DNA of 64,000 nt from Ricinus communis (Eukaryota > Streptophyta > Magnoliopsida > Malpighiales > Euphorbiaceae): assembly GCF_019578655.1 (NCBI RefSeq), contig NC_063260.1, positions 13,208,001 to 13,272,000 on the forward strand, in the 5' to 3' direction. The notes beneath the pieces are model-generated. The model was given only the letters and a program-made list of their open reading frames with translations, made no database searches and was not told where the DNA came from. Position 1 is the first letter of the stretch; every line of letters begins with the position of its first letter. Of this stretch, positions 11,975 to 23,623 are shown piece by piece. Both the position numbers and the translations under genes were made by a program.

Positions 11975-12468
11975 TGTCACGGGCTTGGTGTTTGCTACCA
12001 ACGAACCGTGCGGCACTAGCTACTTTCTCGCGGAAACAAGTCAGCTAGTCAGCCTACTCCTCCTTATGCTAGGCAAAATGCTAGCGAGAATGGCAAGAAG
12101 AACAAAAGGAAGCTTAAGAAAGCTTAGAGAGAGAATTTCTAGAGAGAGAAACTACTTGCTCTTCTATTAAGCTTGAATAGCTTGATTACAACTTGATGCT
12201 TGATCCTTACAAATGAAATCTCTAAGCTATATATAGGCCTCCACCTCCTCAATGGACGGTGAGGATACATTTCATCTAATGGCTAAGATTAAGTATCTAG
12301 AATGTTCTACACACTTCCATACTTATCTATACATTATACATGCATTCTAGATTATTCTAAAATGTCCGGATGTTTTGATTCAGAATGTTCAGAATCCTCC
12401 TCGCTTTTAGGCGAACGGGAGGGCCATTGAACCTTTGCGCGAGAAGGGGAAATATACGGGCTGTGACA
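11975..12468 (-). repeat. 5' LTR of retrotransposon (494 bp)
   Basis: Starts TGTCAC, ends GTGACA, and pairs with 8960-9468. The TATA box CTATATATAG is at 12227-12236. As the upstream LTR on the minus strand it would have driven the gag transcript. Its heat-shock element has one-base deletions in both halves, and the U3 start is scrambled relative to the other LTR. Confidence 0.92.
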
Positions 12469-12472
12469 GTAT
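12469..12472. repeat. Target-site duplication GTAT, right copy
   Basis: Four bases following the terminal GTGACA of the right LTR, identical to those before the left LTR. Confidence 0.7.
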
Positions 12473-12951
12473 ACATGTGGGCATTCAAATGTCATAAGCA
12501 TGCAAACTGGATAAAATATCAACGAATTTTCCCATTCTCAGCTTCAATCTTTCTGTCAACGACTGCTTGATTGCTGGTTCGGAAACTCACAACTTGTTTT
12601 AAAAACGGTAAAAACTAACTCTCCAACTAATAATTTAATCCAAGACTTTCAGGTTTGGCACGAGAATGTTTACTGTCCATTAAAATGCTGAACTTTTAGG
12701 CTCAAAGCCCATAGTTGGAGTGAGCCCAAATCGGATAAACATCAATTACATTTATAAAGATAATACGTGTCCGCCTGTCATGTGGCCCATATCATTGATT
12801 AATTGGAATTTTACTTCTGTTTATTGAAAGTAATATCTCCATTTTCATTTCTTGCATCCCCACCTGCGTTAGTTCCAGAAGCTAGTCTTTGATCAAATCA
12901 TTCTCTCTAAGTACACTCGATCTTCTTCTATCTCTGCCTCTTGTTGATCTG

Positions 12952-13746
12952 GTAAGTTGTATTATCCATCCACAATCAATAAATTAATTTAAAAGAAAAG
13001 AAACTATATTAGAGGAAAATGATTGATGATTTTATCTTCAAATTGGAAATTTTTCGCCCTCTTCGCAGCTGATTCTGATAAAATCTTGTGATTTTTATGA
13101 GGCTGGAAATAGAATCTTGCCAGTCAACTGAACTTACTACTCTTTTTCTTTTTCTTTTTCTTGATGGCAGTGAGCATTGTCTTCTTTAGTCAAATTGTTA
13201 GGACGGTTTCAATTTGCCTTAAATTTCCCAATTAAATTTATATGTTGTTTCCCGCACAGATTTAGCTTTAATGCTTTTGATGCATTGATGAAGTTCTGGT
13301 TCAATTTTAACAGTAGTATGAACTTTTATAATTCTTTTAGCAACATTATGTCTTTGTGTTATCAATGGCTAACTTCATTTTAAGAATTACGAATTAAGAT
13401 AATAAGCATCCATCAGCTAATTATGTATATATGCATTTGAGGGCGTGCCCTTGGCACAGCTTCCTTTGGTGACCCGTATCTTAGGAGTTTCAGGCGTGAA
13501 AACAGCCTCTTTGCAAAAGATGCAAGTGGAAGGCTGCATGTATACGCATGCACCCTTCCCTTACCCCAGCATTAGGCAGGGAGCATTTTAATGTACTTGC
13601 TTGTGGCAAAAGGAGAGTTCAGAACCATTGTCTAGGAATTTCCCTTTTCTAAATCTTTTGTGCTGGTATACTGTTGAATTCGTAATTCCTAAGATTGAGT
13701 ACTGATCTTGTGTATATCCTAATGATTTGTTAATGCTTTTTTTCAG
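12952..13746 (+). other. 5'UTR intron of DUF300 gene
   Basis: A donor CTG|GTAAGTTG follows a CT-rich leader (12890-12950), and the acceptor TTTTTTTCAG ends at 13746, 30 bases before the start codon. A tRNA-derived SINE lies inside. Confidence 0.6.
13441..13600 (+). mobile_element. Au-like SINE (tRNA-derived) remnant
   Basis: The string GGGCGTGCCCTTGGCACAG, then GTGACCC, GTGAAAACAGCCTCTTTGCA, GGAAGGCTGCATGTATACGC, ACCCTTCCCTTACCCC and a final GGGAGC follow in the order of the angiosperm Au SINE. The GGTTCGAG B box is decayed to GGAGTTTCAG. The copy is in the same orientation as the host gene. Ends are approximate and no target duplication was resolved. Confidence 0.75.
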
Positions 13747-13776
13747 ATTCATACTTCTCAAACTCAGTCTTGTATA

Positions 13777-15288
13777 ATGGATATATCCACTTTGAATCGT
13801 GGGCAACTCACATTAATGGGATCTGCATTCTGTACAATGCTTAGTATGCATTTTACAGTACAGCTCCTATCACAACATCTATTTTACTGGAAAAACCCAA
13901 AAGAACAAAAGGCAATACTTATTATCATCCTTATGGCTCCCATTTATGCCATCGACTCTTTTGTGGGTTTGTTGGATATCCGGGGTAGTAAAGCATTCTT
14001 CATGTTTTTGGATTCCATTAAGGAGTGTTATGAGGCTTTGGTGAGTGCCTCATACTCAACTTTAAATTGACTTTATGTTGTGGCTCCTTTGGTGCATCGT
14101 ATCACTTGTAGCTTTCAATTTATTCTTGCAGGTTATTGCCAAGTTCTTGGCTTTGATGTACAGTTACCTGAATATATCCATTAGCAAAAATATTGTGCCA
14201 GATGAAATAAAAGGAAGAGAAATTCACCATTCTTTCCCAATGACACTTTTCCAGGTGCAGAGACAATTTCTGCAGTTTAACTTTCCTGTTTCAAATTATA
14301 GCACATAACCTTTATCTAAGTTGTTATATTGGATATGTTGTGGTTTCACAAACTTCAGCCTCACACTGTCCGGCTGGACCATCGTACTCTGAGGCTCCTC
14401 AAATATTGGACATGGCAGTTTGTAATCATTCGACCAATATGCTCTGTCTTGATGATAACACTACAAATTCTTGGCACATACCCGACATGGCTGAGTTGGA
14501 CCTTCACCATTATCCTCAACATTTCAGTTTCTCTGGCACTGTATTCTCTGGTGGTGTTTTACCATGTGTTTGCAAAGGAGTTGACACCACACAAGCCTCT
14601 TGCGAAGTTCTTGTGCATTAAGGGGATTGTCTTCTTTTGCTTTTGGCAGGTAGATACCTGCCCTTTTTCCCTTGCTTGTTCTTCTGCTTATTGGAAAGGG
14701 TTTGGGAGGAGTTTTAAGCCAAAGAGGCAAAACCACTCCCAGAGGACTTCAAGGGTCTTAATGACCTCCTAGAAGGGTGCTGGACCGGAAAAAAAAAAAA
14801 AACAATTGCATAGCCAATTCAATGCGTTGTTACTTAAGTTGCTTAATGTTCCCAAATTCCATGAAAATAGGTACATTTATAAATGCCTAGTAGTTAAATT
14901 TTTTGTATAATAGGTCTCCTCAGTTCCAAATTATGGAGCTTATTGTTCCCCTGCAATCGACTGGAACTTCAGTTTCCAGCAGTTTTTCTTCCCCAATTTA
15001 TCCTGTCCATTTCGGTTGTTTTAATTTAATATTACCTGGATACCATTACTTTTTAACAAGTGTCATGTTCCTCATGTGCAGGGGGTGGTGCTTGACATAC
15101 TTGTGGCCATTGGTATAATACGATCTCATCATTTCTGGTTGGATGTCGAGCACATTGAGGAAGCCCTTCAGAATGTCTTGGTATGCCTAGAGATGGTTGT
15201 ATTTTCTGTTCTCCAACAGTATGCATACCATGTGGCGCCATATAGTGGAGATATTGAAAGAAAGATGAAACTTAATAAAAATGAATGA
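13777..15288 (+). CDS. DUF300 / TMEM184 (organic solute transporter Ost-alpha) family membrane protein
   Basis: Four exons (13777-14040, 14132-14254, 14359-14649, 15082-15288) give a complete 294-aa protein. It belongs to the DUF300 family, which includes plant LAZ1 homologues, yeast/animal TMEM184 proteins and Ost-alpha. It matches the short plant subgroup in length and in motifs such as HFTVQLLSQHLFYW, APIYAIDSFVGLLD, ECYEALVIAKFLALMYSY, EIHHSFPMTLF, WTWQFVIIRP, KGIVFFCFWQG and ALQNVLVCLEM. About seven hydrophobic segments are visible. LAZ1-type proteins act at the vacuolar and plasma membranes and have been tied to vacuole and brassinosteroid function; for this subgroup the role is unknown. 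Splices are GT-AG and a 5'UTR intron lies upstream. Confidence 0.93.
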
Positions 15289-18200
15289 TATGACCAGACA
15301 ACTAAACTTTGGAGAGGACACTTTTACATTTGCATATGGAATATTTTCTAATTTGCTTTTCTGCTTCTGTTAAAAAGAGAAAAGGGCAGATGCCTCCAAA
15401 TTTGCTTAGATGCGCAGACTGACATTTTATAAAGAATGGCTCCTTGTGTTGCCTAATGGTTAGGAAGTAAGACCCGTCTGTCATTAAGCTATAATACTTT
15501 GCTTGTAATAAAAGTATCATAAGTTGTGACTCTTGGATTGATAGGAAGGGCTGGCCTTCCTTTATGGATGTTGTTCTTGACAAATTTGCTCTTATTGTAT
15601 AGCATCGAACTCTATTTGCTGGAAGGATCTGTCGAGTTATTATTTCTATCTTGCACTCAGAATGCATAGTAAGAAGTTAGAAATTGATAGTATTAGTGTT
15701 GTAAGAGGGCTGCTGAAACAGCAAACAGAGAATGGCAAGCAGCATGCATGGTGCAACTTGAAATGTGTTTCTGGGGTGATTGTCTTGTGGAACACAGATC
15801 GTGCCATTCCTTTTGAATTTTCCCCTACATTCATCAGTGAGTGCAGCTCTGTACACGTCAGATGCAATATAGGGATCAGATTCCGTTTCCTGGTTCTGCA
15901 ATGATGTTTTAGTTGAACCAGACCCAGTATCAATATCATATTGTTTTTTAGCAATTGACTTGTTTTTTCAAAGTGAATGACGCATACCAAGCACCTTCGG
16001 TGGCATAAGCTGGCCAATTGGACAACTCTGCTTGTGGTCTCTTCAGAGTAGAGGGGCCCTTGAGCTCAAAAAATGGATTTTTCTTAAACGCTTCAAAGTT
16101 CAGAAAGGGCTCTACAGGAATATTTAAAAACTACTGCAAAAAATGGGTTTTTCTTAATACTAATCTGCAGTATGTGTAGCAGTTGACAACTAACTGTGAA
16201 TTTTGATAGCACTGAGAATGCATCTTCTAACATTTGACATTTGTAAAATTGACAAGATTTTATACATTATTTTCCACATAAAACACTAACAAATTAAGAA
16301 GAAGATATCAGTTGACAACTCAAGGATAAAAAATGTCCAGTCCACAAGATTCACTCTAGAGATTGTAGCACAAAAAATGGAGGAAAAAGAAAGATGACAA
16401 ATTATGATTTGATCCCACTAAATTCCCACCAAAATTTAGAGGAAGATCTATGATGGGTCATTAACACAAAACAAATGGCCCAAGTACAAGTTTGTCAAAG
16501 TTGGAAGGAGATTTTCCATTGCCATGCAACTTTTGTTGAGTGGCATAATGGCCAATTGATTAAGAACAAAATGGACAACCAAACCAACCACTTGTGACTG
16601 GAACTGTTGTTAGGATGCATAGAATAGGTGTTTGGTACTGTAAATGTGCCGGCTTGTGTTTGGTCTATAAGAATATCTGTCATCAAATAATTGTCCTCTA
16701 CCTTCTATTCTTATTATAATCTGACCTCATTTTATATCAATTATTTTTAGAAGAATATTATGATTTTATCTTTAATTAAATGGAACGGCATGACTCTGCC
16801 ATGGAAGGGCACACCAACCAACCGTCCATGTCATAGCTTCCATAACATTGTTTTTGTTGTCCAATTAAAAGTTTGGAAACTAGAAACAGAAATAATCAAC
16901 ATCTAATTAAAAAAAAAATTATTTTTCTATTGATAATCATTACGTTTTAATAAAATATAATTAAATTGTGTAGATTTTTATTTAATATAGGATTTTTATT
17001 TTTAACCTTTGATTGTTGCTTTTTTTTTTTTTACTTTTATAAATGTATATATAAAGACAGGATTTAAATAATATATGAATAAATTATTTAAAAAATAATA
17101 TGACTTGTAAATTATAAACTAAATCAGATGCGAACGGTATTTTATTTTTAAAGTAAAATATACATAATTGACTCTTTTACCATTGGTACATGTGGTAGAT
17201 AAAATTTATTGAATATTAAAGATATTAAGAGAATGTTTCAGAAATATTTTAAAATAAAAAAGAAATATCATTTTTACACTTTTTTTCAAAAATATTATTT
17301 TTTAATTTTTTTCAAAAATACAGTTTAGTGGTATTTCGTTTTTTCAATTATTTTTTAATTTTTTTATTATTTTATCAAAAAATTAAGAAAACAACTAAAA
17401 CTGTATTTATAAAAAAAATTAAAAAAATATATTTTTAATATTTTTACACAGTAAAAATAAAAATATATGAATATTTTTATTTCTAAATATTAACTTACAT
17501 GTAAATATGTATGAACCCAAAGGAGTATGAATGAATCCATAACAAATCTATTTTAATTTGAGTCTAAGCATTAACACGACTTAAGCTAAATTTATGAGAT
17601 TGTCCTTTTTACATTATAAACTCTTTCCTTATTTAATATATCTAATATGAAATATTCCTTAATAAAAATCGTATCCAAAACAAACTGAATTGTATCCAAA
17701 ACAAGTTGAATTTATAAATTTAAATTGATAAATTATTATATAAATATCTATTATAAAAAATAGTTTAATTATATTTTTTAAGCTCATTTCATTGATACAT
17801 GATATTTTATTAGTTTTAATCATTAAAATTATATCTTTTTTTACATGTGAGGAAGTATTAGTTCTACTTTTAATTGGTAAAAATCATAGAATGATATTTT
17901 TTTTTATTTTGACAAAAGAAAAATTAACACCGTTACCATTAATTAAAAAAAATTAACTCCAAAAATATAATTGTTTATTTTTTCAAATCTTAAAAATATA
18001 ATTCAACAATTCTAAAGTTTTAGGTGTTTAATTTATACTTGGACCAAAATTTCAAAAGCTTACCTACGCCTTTTGCTTGTAAAAAGTTAAAAACTAATTA
18101 CTTAAGTATTAATCTAATATTTGATTGCCAAGTAAAGAAATTATGCTCTAAAACTACATTTTCTGTAGAAATATAATTTTTATTTTACTTTATTGTTTTG

Positions 18201-18540
18201 GGTACATGTGTGAAAAAATAACTTTATTTGATAATTTTAAGATTTCAATTTTATAAGCAAATTATAACTATTCAAGTAATAAGCATTAAAAGAAAAATTA
18301 TATATAGACATTTAATATTTTTTTAATACCATTTCTAATAATAAAAAAAATATAATTTTTCCAAGATTATTATCATCTAAAATTACTAATTTTTAAAAAA
18401 TAAAAATAAAAATAAAATTAATTTTCAAAACCTATTATCCAAATGTAAAAAAGTTATATTCTGACATTCATAATGAACTTATTTATTATGGACATTTTAT
18501 TATTTAAAAGGCTAAAAGTAAAACGATTATACAGAGAAAG
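15289..18540. other. AT-rich intergenic region
   Basis: The 3'UTR of the DUF300 gene occupies the start. After about 16.7 kb the sequence becomes very AT-rich, with long A and T runs. A foldback lies at 17288-17446. Short ORFs here (for example 15302-15667 and 15646-16017 on the minus strand) show no family motif and are not called. No tRNA or other RNA gene was seen. Confidence 0.6.
17288..17446. repeat. AT-rich foldback / MITE-like inverted repeat
   Basis: The left arm (about 17288-17327) ends in AAAAATACAGTTTA. The right arm (about 17394-17446) begins TAAAACTGTATTTATAAA and is roughly its reverse complement. Both arms carry the same A/T pattern and enclose ~70 bases. No target duplication was established in this low-complexity DNA. 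Confidence 0.45.
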
Positions 18541-18565
18541 AAAAGCGCCGTCAAAGAGTACTCAC

Positions 18566-18576
18566 GCGTGACGCGC
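18566..18576. promoter_or_regulatory. CGCG-box cluster upstream of AGD5-like gene
   Basis: CACGCGTGACGCGC contains two overlapping CGCG cores of the kind bound by CAMTA (calmodulin-binding) factors and is a GC-rich island in AT-rich DNA about 300 bases before the start codon. Function is inferred from motif alone. Confidence 0.35.
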
Positions 18577-18879
18577 TACGGAAGAATTTAAAGAAGGCGC
18601 TGAAATCGCCACCACCAAAACCAATTCAAGGCCTTTGCACGCGCTGGTCTCAAATTTAAAAAAGGAAAAACTAATTCTCCATTAGAACAAAAAGAAGGAG
18701 AAGAAGAAAGTCAAGAGCAAAAGCAAAGATACCCACCTTTGCCATTTCTTCTTCTACTTCTCTAACTTCCTTCCTTTAAACGTTCTCTTTGATTCTAAGG
18801 CCACCCACGAAGTAATTGACGAGTTTATACTATAAAATTTGTTTCTTTATTGAGAGATAGAGACAAGAGTCTGCCTAAT

Positions 18880-21800
18880 ATGAACCAGAAGGCTAACGTT
18901 TCTAAAGAGCTTAATGCTAAGCATAGAAAGGTTTCATCTTCTATTATAGTTTTTTTCATATCTATGACTATTCTCTTGCTTGTAAAGTTTTTGTTTCTGG
19001 AACCTTATATTGTTTTCTTTAAATGGCAACTGTGTCTTCGTTGTTTTTGGATTCAATTCTATTGTGTTTACCTGTTTTAATCCTTCTTTTTCTTTGTAAC
19101 TTGTTTTATTGATAAGAGGAGTTTAAGCAAAAAAATGAATATTGAACTTTTGGGTTTTTTTAGGTGTCTGTATTGGTAGATGTTAAACATAGTGCAAAGT
19201 AAGGGAATTTTTGTTTTCAAATTTATATGTTATTTGGGAGTGTGTTCTTGTTCTAAATTTAATTCCCAATGACTTTGGATCACAAAACAAATCTTCTCTA
19301 TTTTATTATTGAGCTTCTCAACCATGATCCTTACTAGTTGCTCCTAATATCTTGCCATTACTGAAATTTGACTGTTACTACGCTTTTCCACAACCTTTTT
19401 CTTCATTATTGGTCATTCTAACAATTAAATCCATTTCTTTCTTCTTTTTTTCGCATATGTAATTGATGGTATCGATGAATCTGAGAACGCCTGAACCAAA
19501 TACATTAATGTACCGAGGGGTAACATGTACGCAAATTATTAGATGATTTTTCAATACAAAATGACATTTTATAGTAAAAAATGAGGTTTTAGGGAGGTTA
19601 GACAAGGAAAACACTTGCTTATGAAGATTTGGAGCTTATGATTATAAAGAGTAATTTACTAATTACATGAGAGATGTTAAACTTATGCCAAAATCTATGT
19701 GATAAGGGTGAGACTTCAGTAATTTGAATTTAGTTATGATCTTACAAAAATATGTGATGAATGACCCCATGTGCAGCTATTCTATTCATGTTGTATTGAG
19801 TAATTAGGTAAAGAAACTTGTTTCAAGTTCATTTAGTGCTCTGAAGAAGTTTGGTTATCCCTGGCTGTTTCAGTCCAAGGTCCATGTTAGCTGTAACTAG
19901 AGAAGAGTTGGTGATGCATAATGGATTTTGTGGAATAAATTTCTATAAAACTCTACTGTCTAACATAGGGTGTATGCCTTTCATACTTATGTTTTACTTC
20001 ATGCACTAGAAAATAAACTTATACGATTATGTTGAATACATGTATGTAGTATACTTCTATGGTAATTGCTACTTAACATCTTCTAGCATTAATATAAATT
20101 GGAACTGCTATATTTTAAGAAAAAGGTGAACGGTCTTTTCACTGCAGTTTTATAATTGTTGTTCCAATTCCTTTTTCTCGTCTTGGTAGGGTATGGGAAC
20201 TTATGCCTTCTGTAAAAGAAATTTCTTTCTTTGTCTCCTTCTCTTATTAATCATGTGTTATTTCCTGAGGTTGTAATGTAATTTCACATCAATTGTATCA
20301 AATTGTTTATTTGAACTGATTAAGTGATTCTCTTCTTTAGTTTTGTCTACCTTAATGATTAGAAATAAACCTCACTGTATCACCTTGCTTGGTCCCCTTT
20401 TTTTTTATTTGCAGATTTTGGAAGGTCTCCTTAAATTACCAGAGAATAGGGAGTGTGCTGATTGCAAAACCAAGTAGGCATCTGACACAGTTTATCATTT
20501 TGTTATAAAGAAACAGTTCATGCATTCATATATTAACTCATTCGAAGAGTAATGAAAATGATAATCTTGAGCTATTAATTATATATTCAAGTTCCCATTG
20601 AGTAGTGGCTTGTTAGCAGTATCTTATTTAGACGTGGTCTGAAGAGTTTTAACTCCTGGTGATGTTTGCCATACAGAGGTCCACGATGGGCTAGTGTAAA
20701 TCTGGGAATCTTCATTTGCATGCAGTGCTCCGGGGTGCATAGAAGTCTTGGAGTACACATATCAAAGGTGGACAATCTCTCTCCATTTAAACAATTTGCA
20801 TTCTTTTGTAGTAAGATCCTCTTATGAACTACAGGTGCTATTTTGGGATGTCAAATTAATTCAATTATAGTTGTTATTCTAATACAGGTAAGATCTGCCA
20901 CTTTAGACACATGGCTTCCAGAGCAAATTGCATTTATCCAATGTAAGCACTATTTATTTATATCTGACTTATATTCATTTTTGTCTTCCCAACTTACACT
21001 GAAAATTAATCCACCTGTTTTTAAGAATATATCTAATGATTGTTGCTCACAGCTATGGGGAATGACAAATCAAATAGCTACTGGGAAGCAGAGTTGCCTC
21101 CCAATTATGATAGAGTTGGAATTGAGAACTTCATTCATGCAAAGTAAGACCTGGAGTAAGATTTTGCTCGAGTCTATTTTTTGAACTGTCACTATTATTA
21201 GCTTTAGTAACTGGATCATTTGTTCATGGATGGCTATCTATTAGGTATGAGGAAAAGAGATGGGTTTCCAGGGAAGGTCAAGCAAGATCACCTTCGAGGG
21301 GGAGTGTAGAGAAGGGGTCAGTTTATAGACCAGTACCAGAAAGCAGTAGTCATAAGCCAATGAATAGCGTTAACAATGCTTTTGAGGAGAAGAAAAGCAC
21401 CCCTCCACGCATTACAAATGATAGCAAACCTGCTTTCAAGAGTTGCACTCCAGCATCTGCTAAAACATCCCAACAGGTAGATACCATTTTCTTTCTCTTC
21501 TTAGTTGGCATCCAAATATCCATACTCCCTGTTTATGTATAGCCATTTTACACACAAGATAATGAGAAACTGTTTTTACTTAGCTTACGCTTTATTATTG
21601 TGTGTTTAAATGTTACAAGTGTTGATGCAATAATGAAAATGCATGCAAGTTATCAATTTTGTCCTGCTAGATTTTTGTTTAGCAAGAAGAAAATGTTTTC
21701 GGGAGATTAAAATTCAATGCTACTGTTTATATGATAATCCAAATGTTTTGAGAACATGAAAATGAAAATTAATGTTTGGAGATGAATCAAATAGATAAGT

Positions 21801-23502
21801 AATAGATTGTCAGAGTCCTACAGAGCCAATTGTTGTAGAAAGTTCAAAAGCATTATGCTTCTTCTTATACAAATTATTTACTTTTTATGACAATATACAA
21901 ATATATTTATTGCATTTTTTGTGCTCGATTTCTGTTTTATACATTTGAACTAATGGAGTAGATGAACAGGTCTCCGTTGACCCAAAACCACAAGAACCTC
22001 TACAGATTTCAGAACCAGCAGTCTCAAAAGCTAAATTGGTAAAGAAGGAAGAGAAAATAACCCCTATTGCCAAACCGGCAAAAGTGGATTATGCAACTGA
22101 ACTTTTTAACTTGCTTTGCATGGATGATTCAAGTGGAAATTCCTCCAAGGCTTCTGTTGGTGATAATGCTCGGGCTGGTTTCCAAAGTGAGTTTCCTTTG
22201 TGATATTCCCTGGTTTTCTATTTGTGGGTTTCTATTCATATTTGCTTTTAACTCTGTTATTACCATTGACCTTAAACCTCACTTTCAGCTGCCAAAGTTG
22301 AATCAGCATCAGGAGGAAGTGATGCACCAAATATATCTGAAAGCAAGATGCATTCCAAACAAGAAGCTGAGAGAATAATTAAAGATTCGCCGCCAGTAGC
22401 TCCATTCTCAGGGAAACCCCAAAATGAGGCAAAGAATGATATTATGAATCTCTTTGAGAAGGTAGATATCATAAAGTTTCTAGGGTGAGATTTGACCTAG
22501 AAATGATCATTGATAGTTGTTGCAGCAAAACATGATTCATCTTCCTGATCTAGTGGGTATTAGTTGGGAGAAGAACAATGAATTCAGTATGGACCATTGC
22601 AGTAAGAGGATTATGATACTAGTTTAATTTTGGCATCTAGACATCTGTGTGATATATGGTAGCTTTACACTTGTGTTTACTAGAGTTCGTGAAAAAAGTG
22701 AAATTGAAGATTCAATGTTTACAATAACCTAAAAGAGGGAAAAATTGGAGGGGGAAAAAAAAGAAAAATCTTGTTATGAATTGAGAAACAAAAAGAAAAT
22801 TAAAATTCCTTGTATTTTTGTTTTTCTTGTAATGTTATTATTAGTTTAGGTTGACTATCTTACCATTTTACTTGTTTATTTTGCACAGTCCAGCAAGGCG
22901 TCTCCATTTTCTGTCCATCAACAACAAATCACTATGTTATCCCAAGAGCAGCAAGTCCTCATGGCAGCTGCAGTGAAGTCTGGTGGATTTCAAACCTGTC
23001 CTCCCAATGTACAAAATGTTATTCCCAATGGCAGTTATTTATCCAGTCACAATTGGGGAAGCATTGGCTATCAACTTCCTGGAATGATGATGCCAACCAC
23101 TGATCTACAAAAACATATTCAGGTTGAACTCTTAAAAGCCTACGTCAAACTGTATTATGATCGAAAACCCCTTTAACTTAATTCTTTTATGATGTTCTTT
23201 TGCCAGATTGGTAACAACCAGCATATATATTCAGCAGGGAACTCGGTTAACATTCCAGTATCAAGGTAATTGTTTGATGGGGCATTTGATTGCGCTATCA
23301 GCTCTAGCTTATCATGTACACTTACATGTATATTCCTGGATCAATTTGCAGCATGTATAGCCCAGGGCCAGTAGCTCCAATAAATGGTGTAACAAATATT
23401 AGATCAACTATGCCGCCTCCGTCATTTCCCATGGCTCCAGCTCAACCTCAAGGATACTATGATTTATCCTATCTAGAACAAGGCATGTCTACAAAACGAT
23501 GA
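18880..23502 (+). CDS. AGD5: ARF GTPase-activating protein, AGD5/NEVERSHED type
   Basis: Eleven exons (18880-18930, 20415-20473, 20677-20767, 20888-20942, 21053-21143, 21245-21476, 21970-22186, 22289-22461, 22889-23122, 23207-23265, 23352-23502) give 470 aa. The ARF-GAP domain fills residues ~15-125. Its zinc finger is intact, with C31, C34, C51 and C54 (CX2CX16CX2C) and the catalytic arginine R59 in VHRSLG. The rest is low-complexity, with serine/proline stretches, a [18 protein letters not shown] motif, NDIMNLFEK and a methionine/glutamine-rich tail, as in Arabidopsis AGD5 (NEV). Those proteins stimulate GTP hydrolysis by ARF at the trans-Golgi/early endosome and control organ shedding. The start is the first ATG in the conserved [17 protein letters not shown] context. 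The first intron is ~1.5 kb. Confidence 0.94.
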
Positions 23503-23617
23503 CCAATTACATCATTCCATCATAGATAGTTACATCACAAGAAATTTAGGTTCATATTGCCTTGTAGTTTTTACTGCTTTCATTTGTATTGATTTGTATT
23601 GATATAGTACTTGATAT

Positions 23618-23623
23618 AATAAA
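23618..23623 (+). terminator. Poly(A) signal of AGD5-like gene
   Basis: AATAAA about 115 bases past the stop codon. Confidence 0.5.

Larger units (their letters stand above)
8960..12468 (-). mobile_element. Ty3/gypsy LTR retrotransposon, internally deleted
   Basis: A complete LTR-to-LTR insertion of about 3.5 kb on the minus strand. LTRs (8960-9468 and 11975-12468) start TGTCAC and end GTGACA. A 4-bp direct repeat GTAT flanks it (8956-8959 and 12469-12472). Inside the 5' LTR lies a tRNA-Met primer site and next to the 3' LTR a polypurine tract. The order gag, protease, RT, RNase H, integrase on the minus strand defines Ty3/gypsy. Only ~2.5 kb lies between the LTRs, because most of RT, RNase H and integrase are missing, so the copy is non-autonomous. 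The LTRs have diverged by several substitutions and indels, so the insertion is not recent. Confidence 0.93.

Noticed and set aside
15441..15480. Possible tRNA-like string (GCCTAATGGTTAGGAAG)
   Set aside because: It resembles a D-arm only; no anticodon stem, B box or acceptor stem follows.
15646..16017. Pair of overlapping ORFs on both strands (15646-16017)
   Set aside because: They lie in the 3' flank of the DUF300 gene and have no domain or splice logic.
18850..18879. Extension of the ARF-GAP start upstream (in-frame TTG)
   Set aside because: There is no ATG; the conserved family start is the ATG at 18880.
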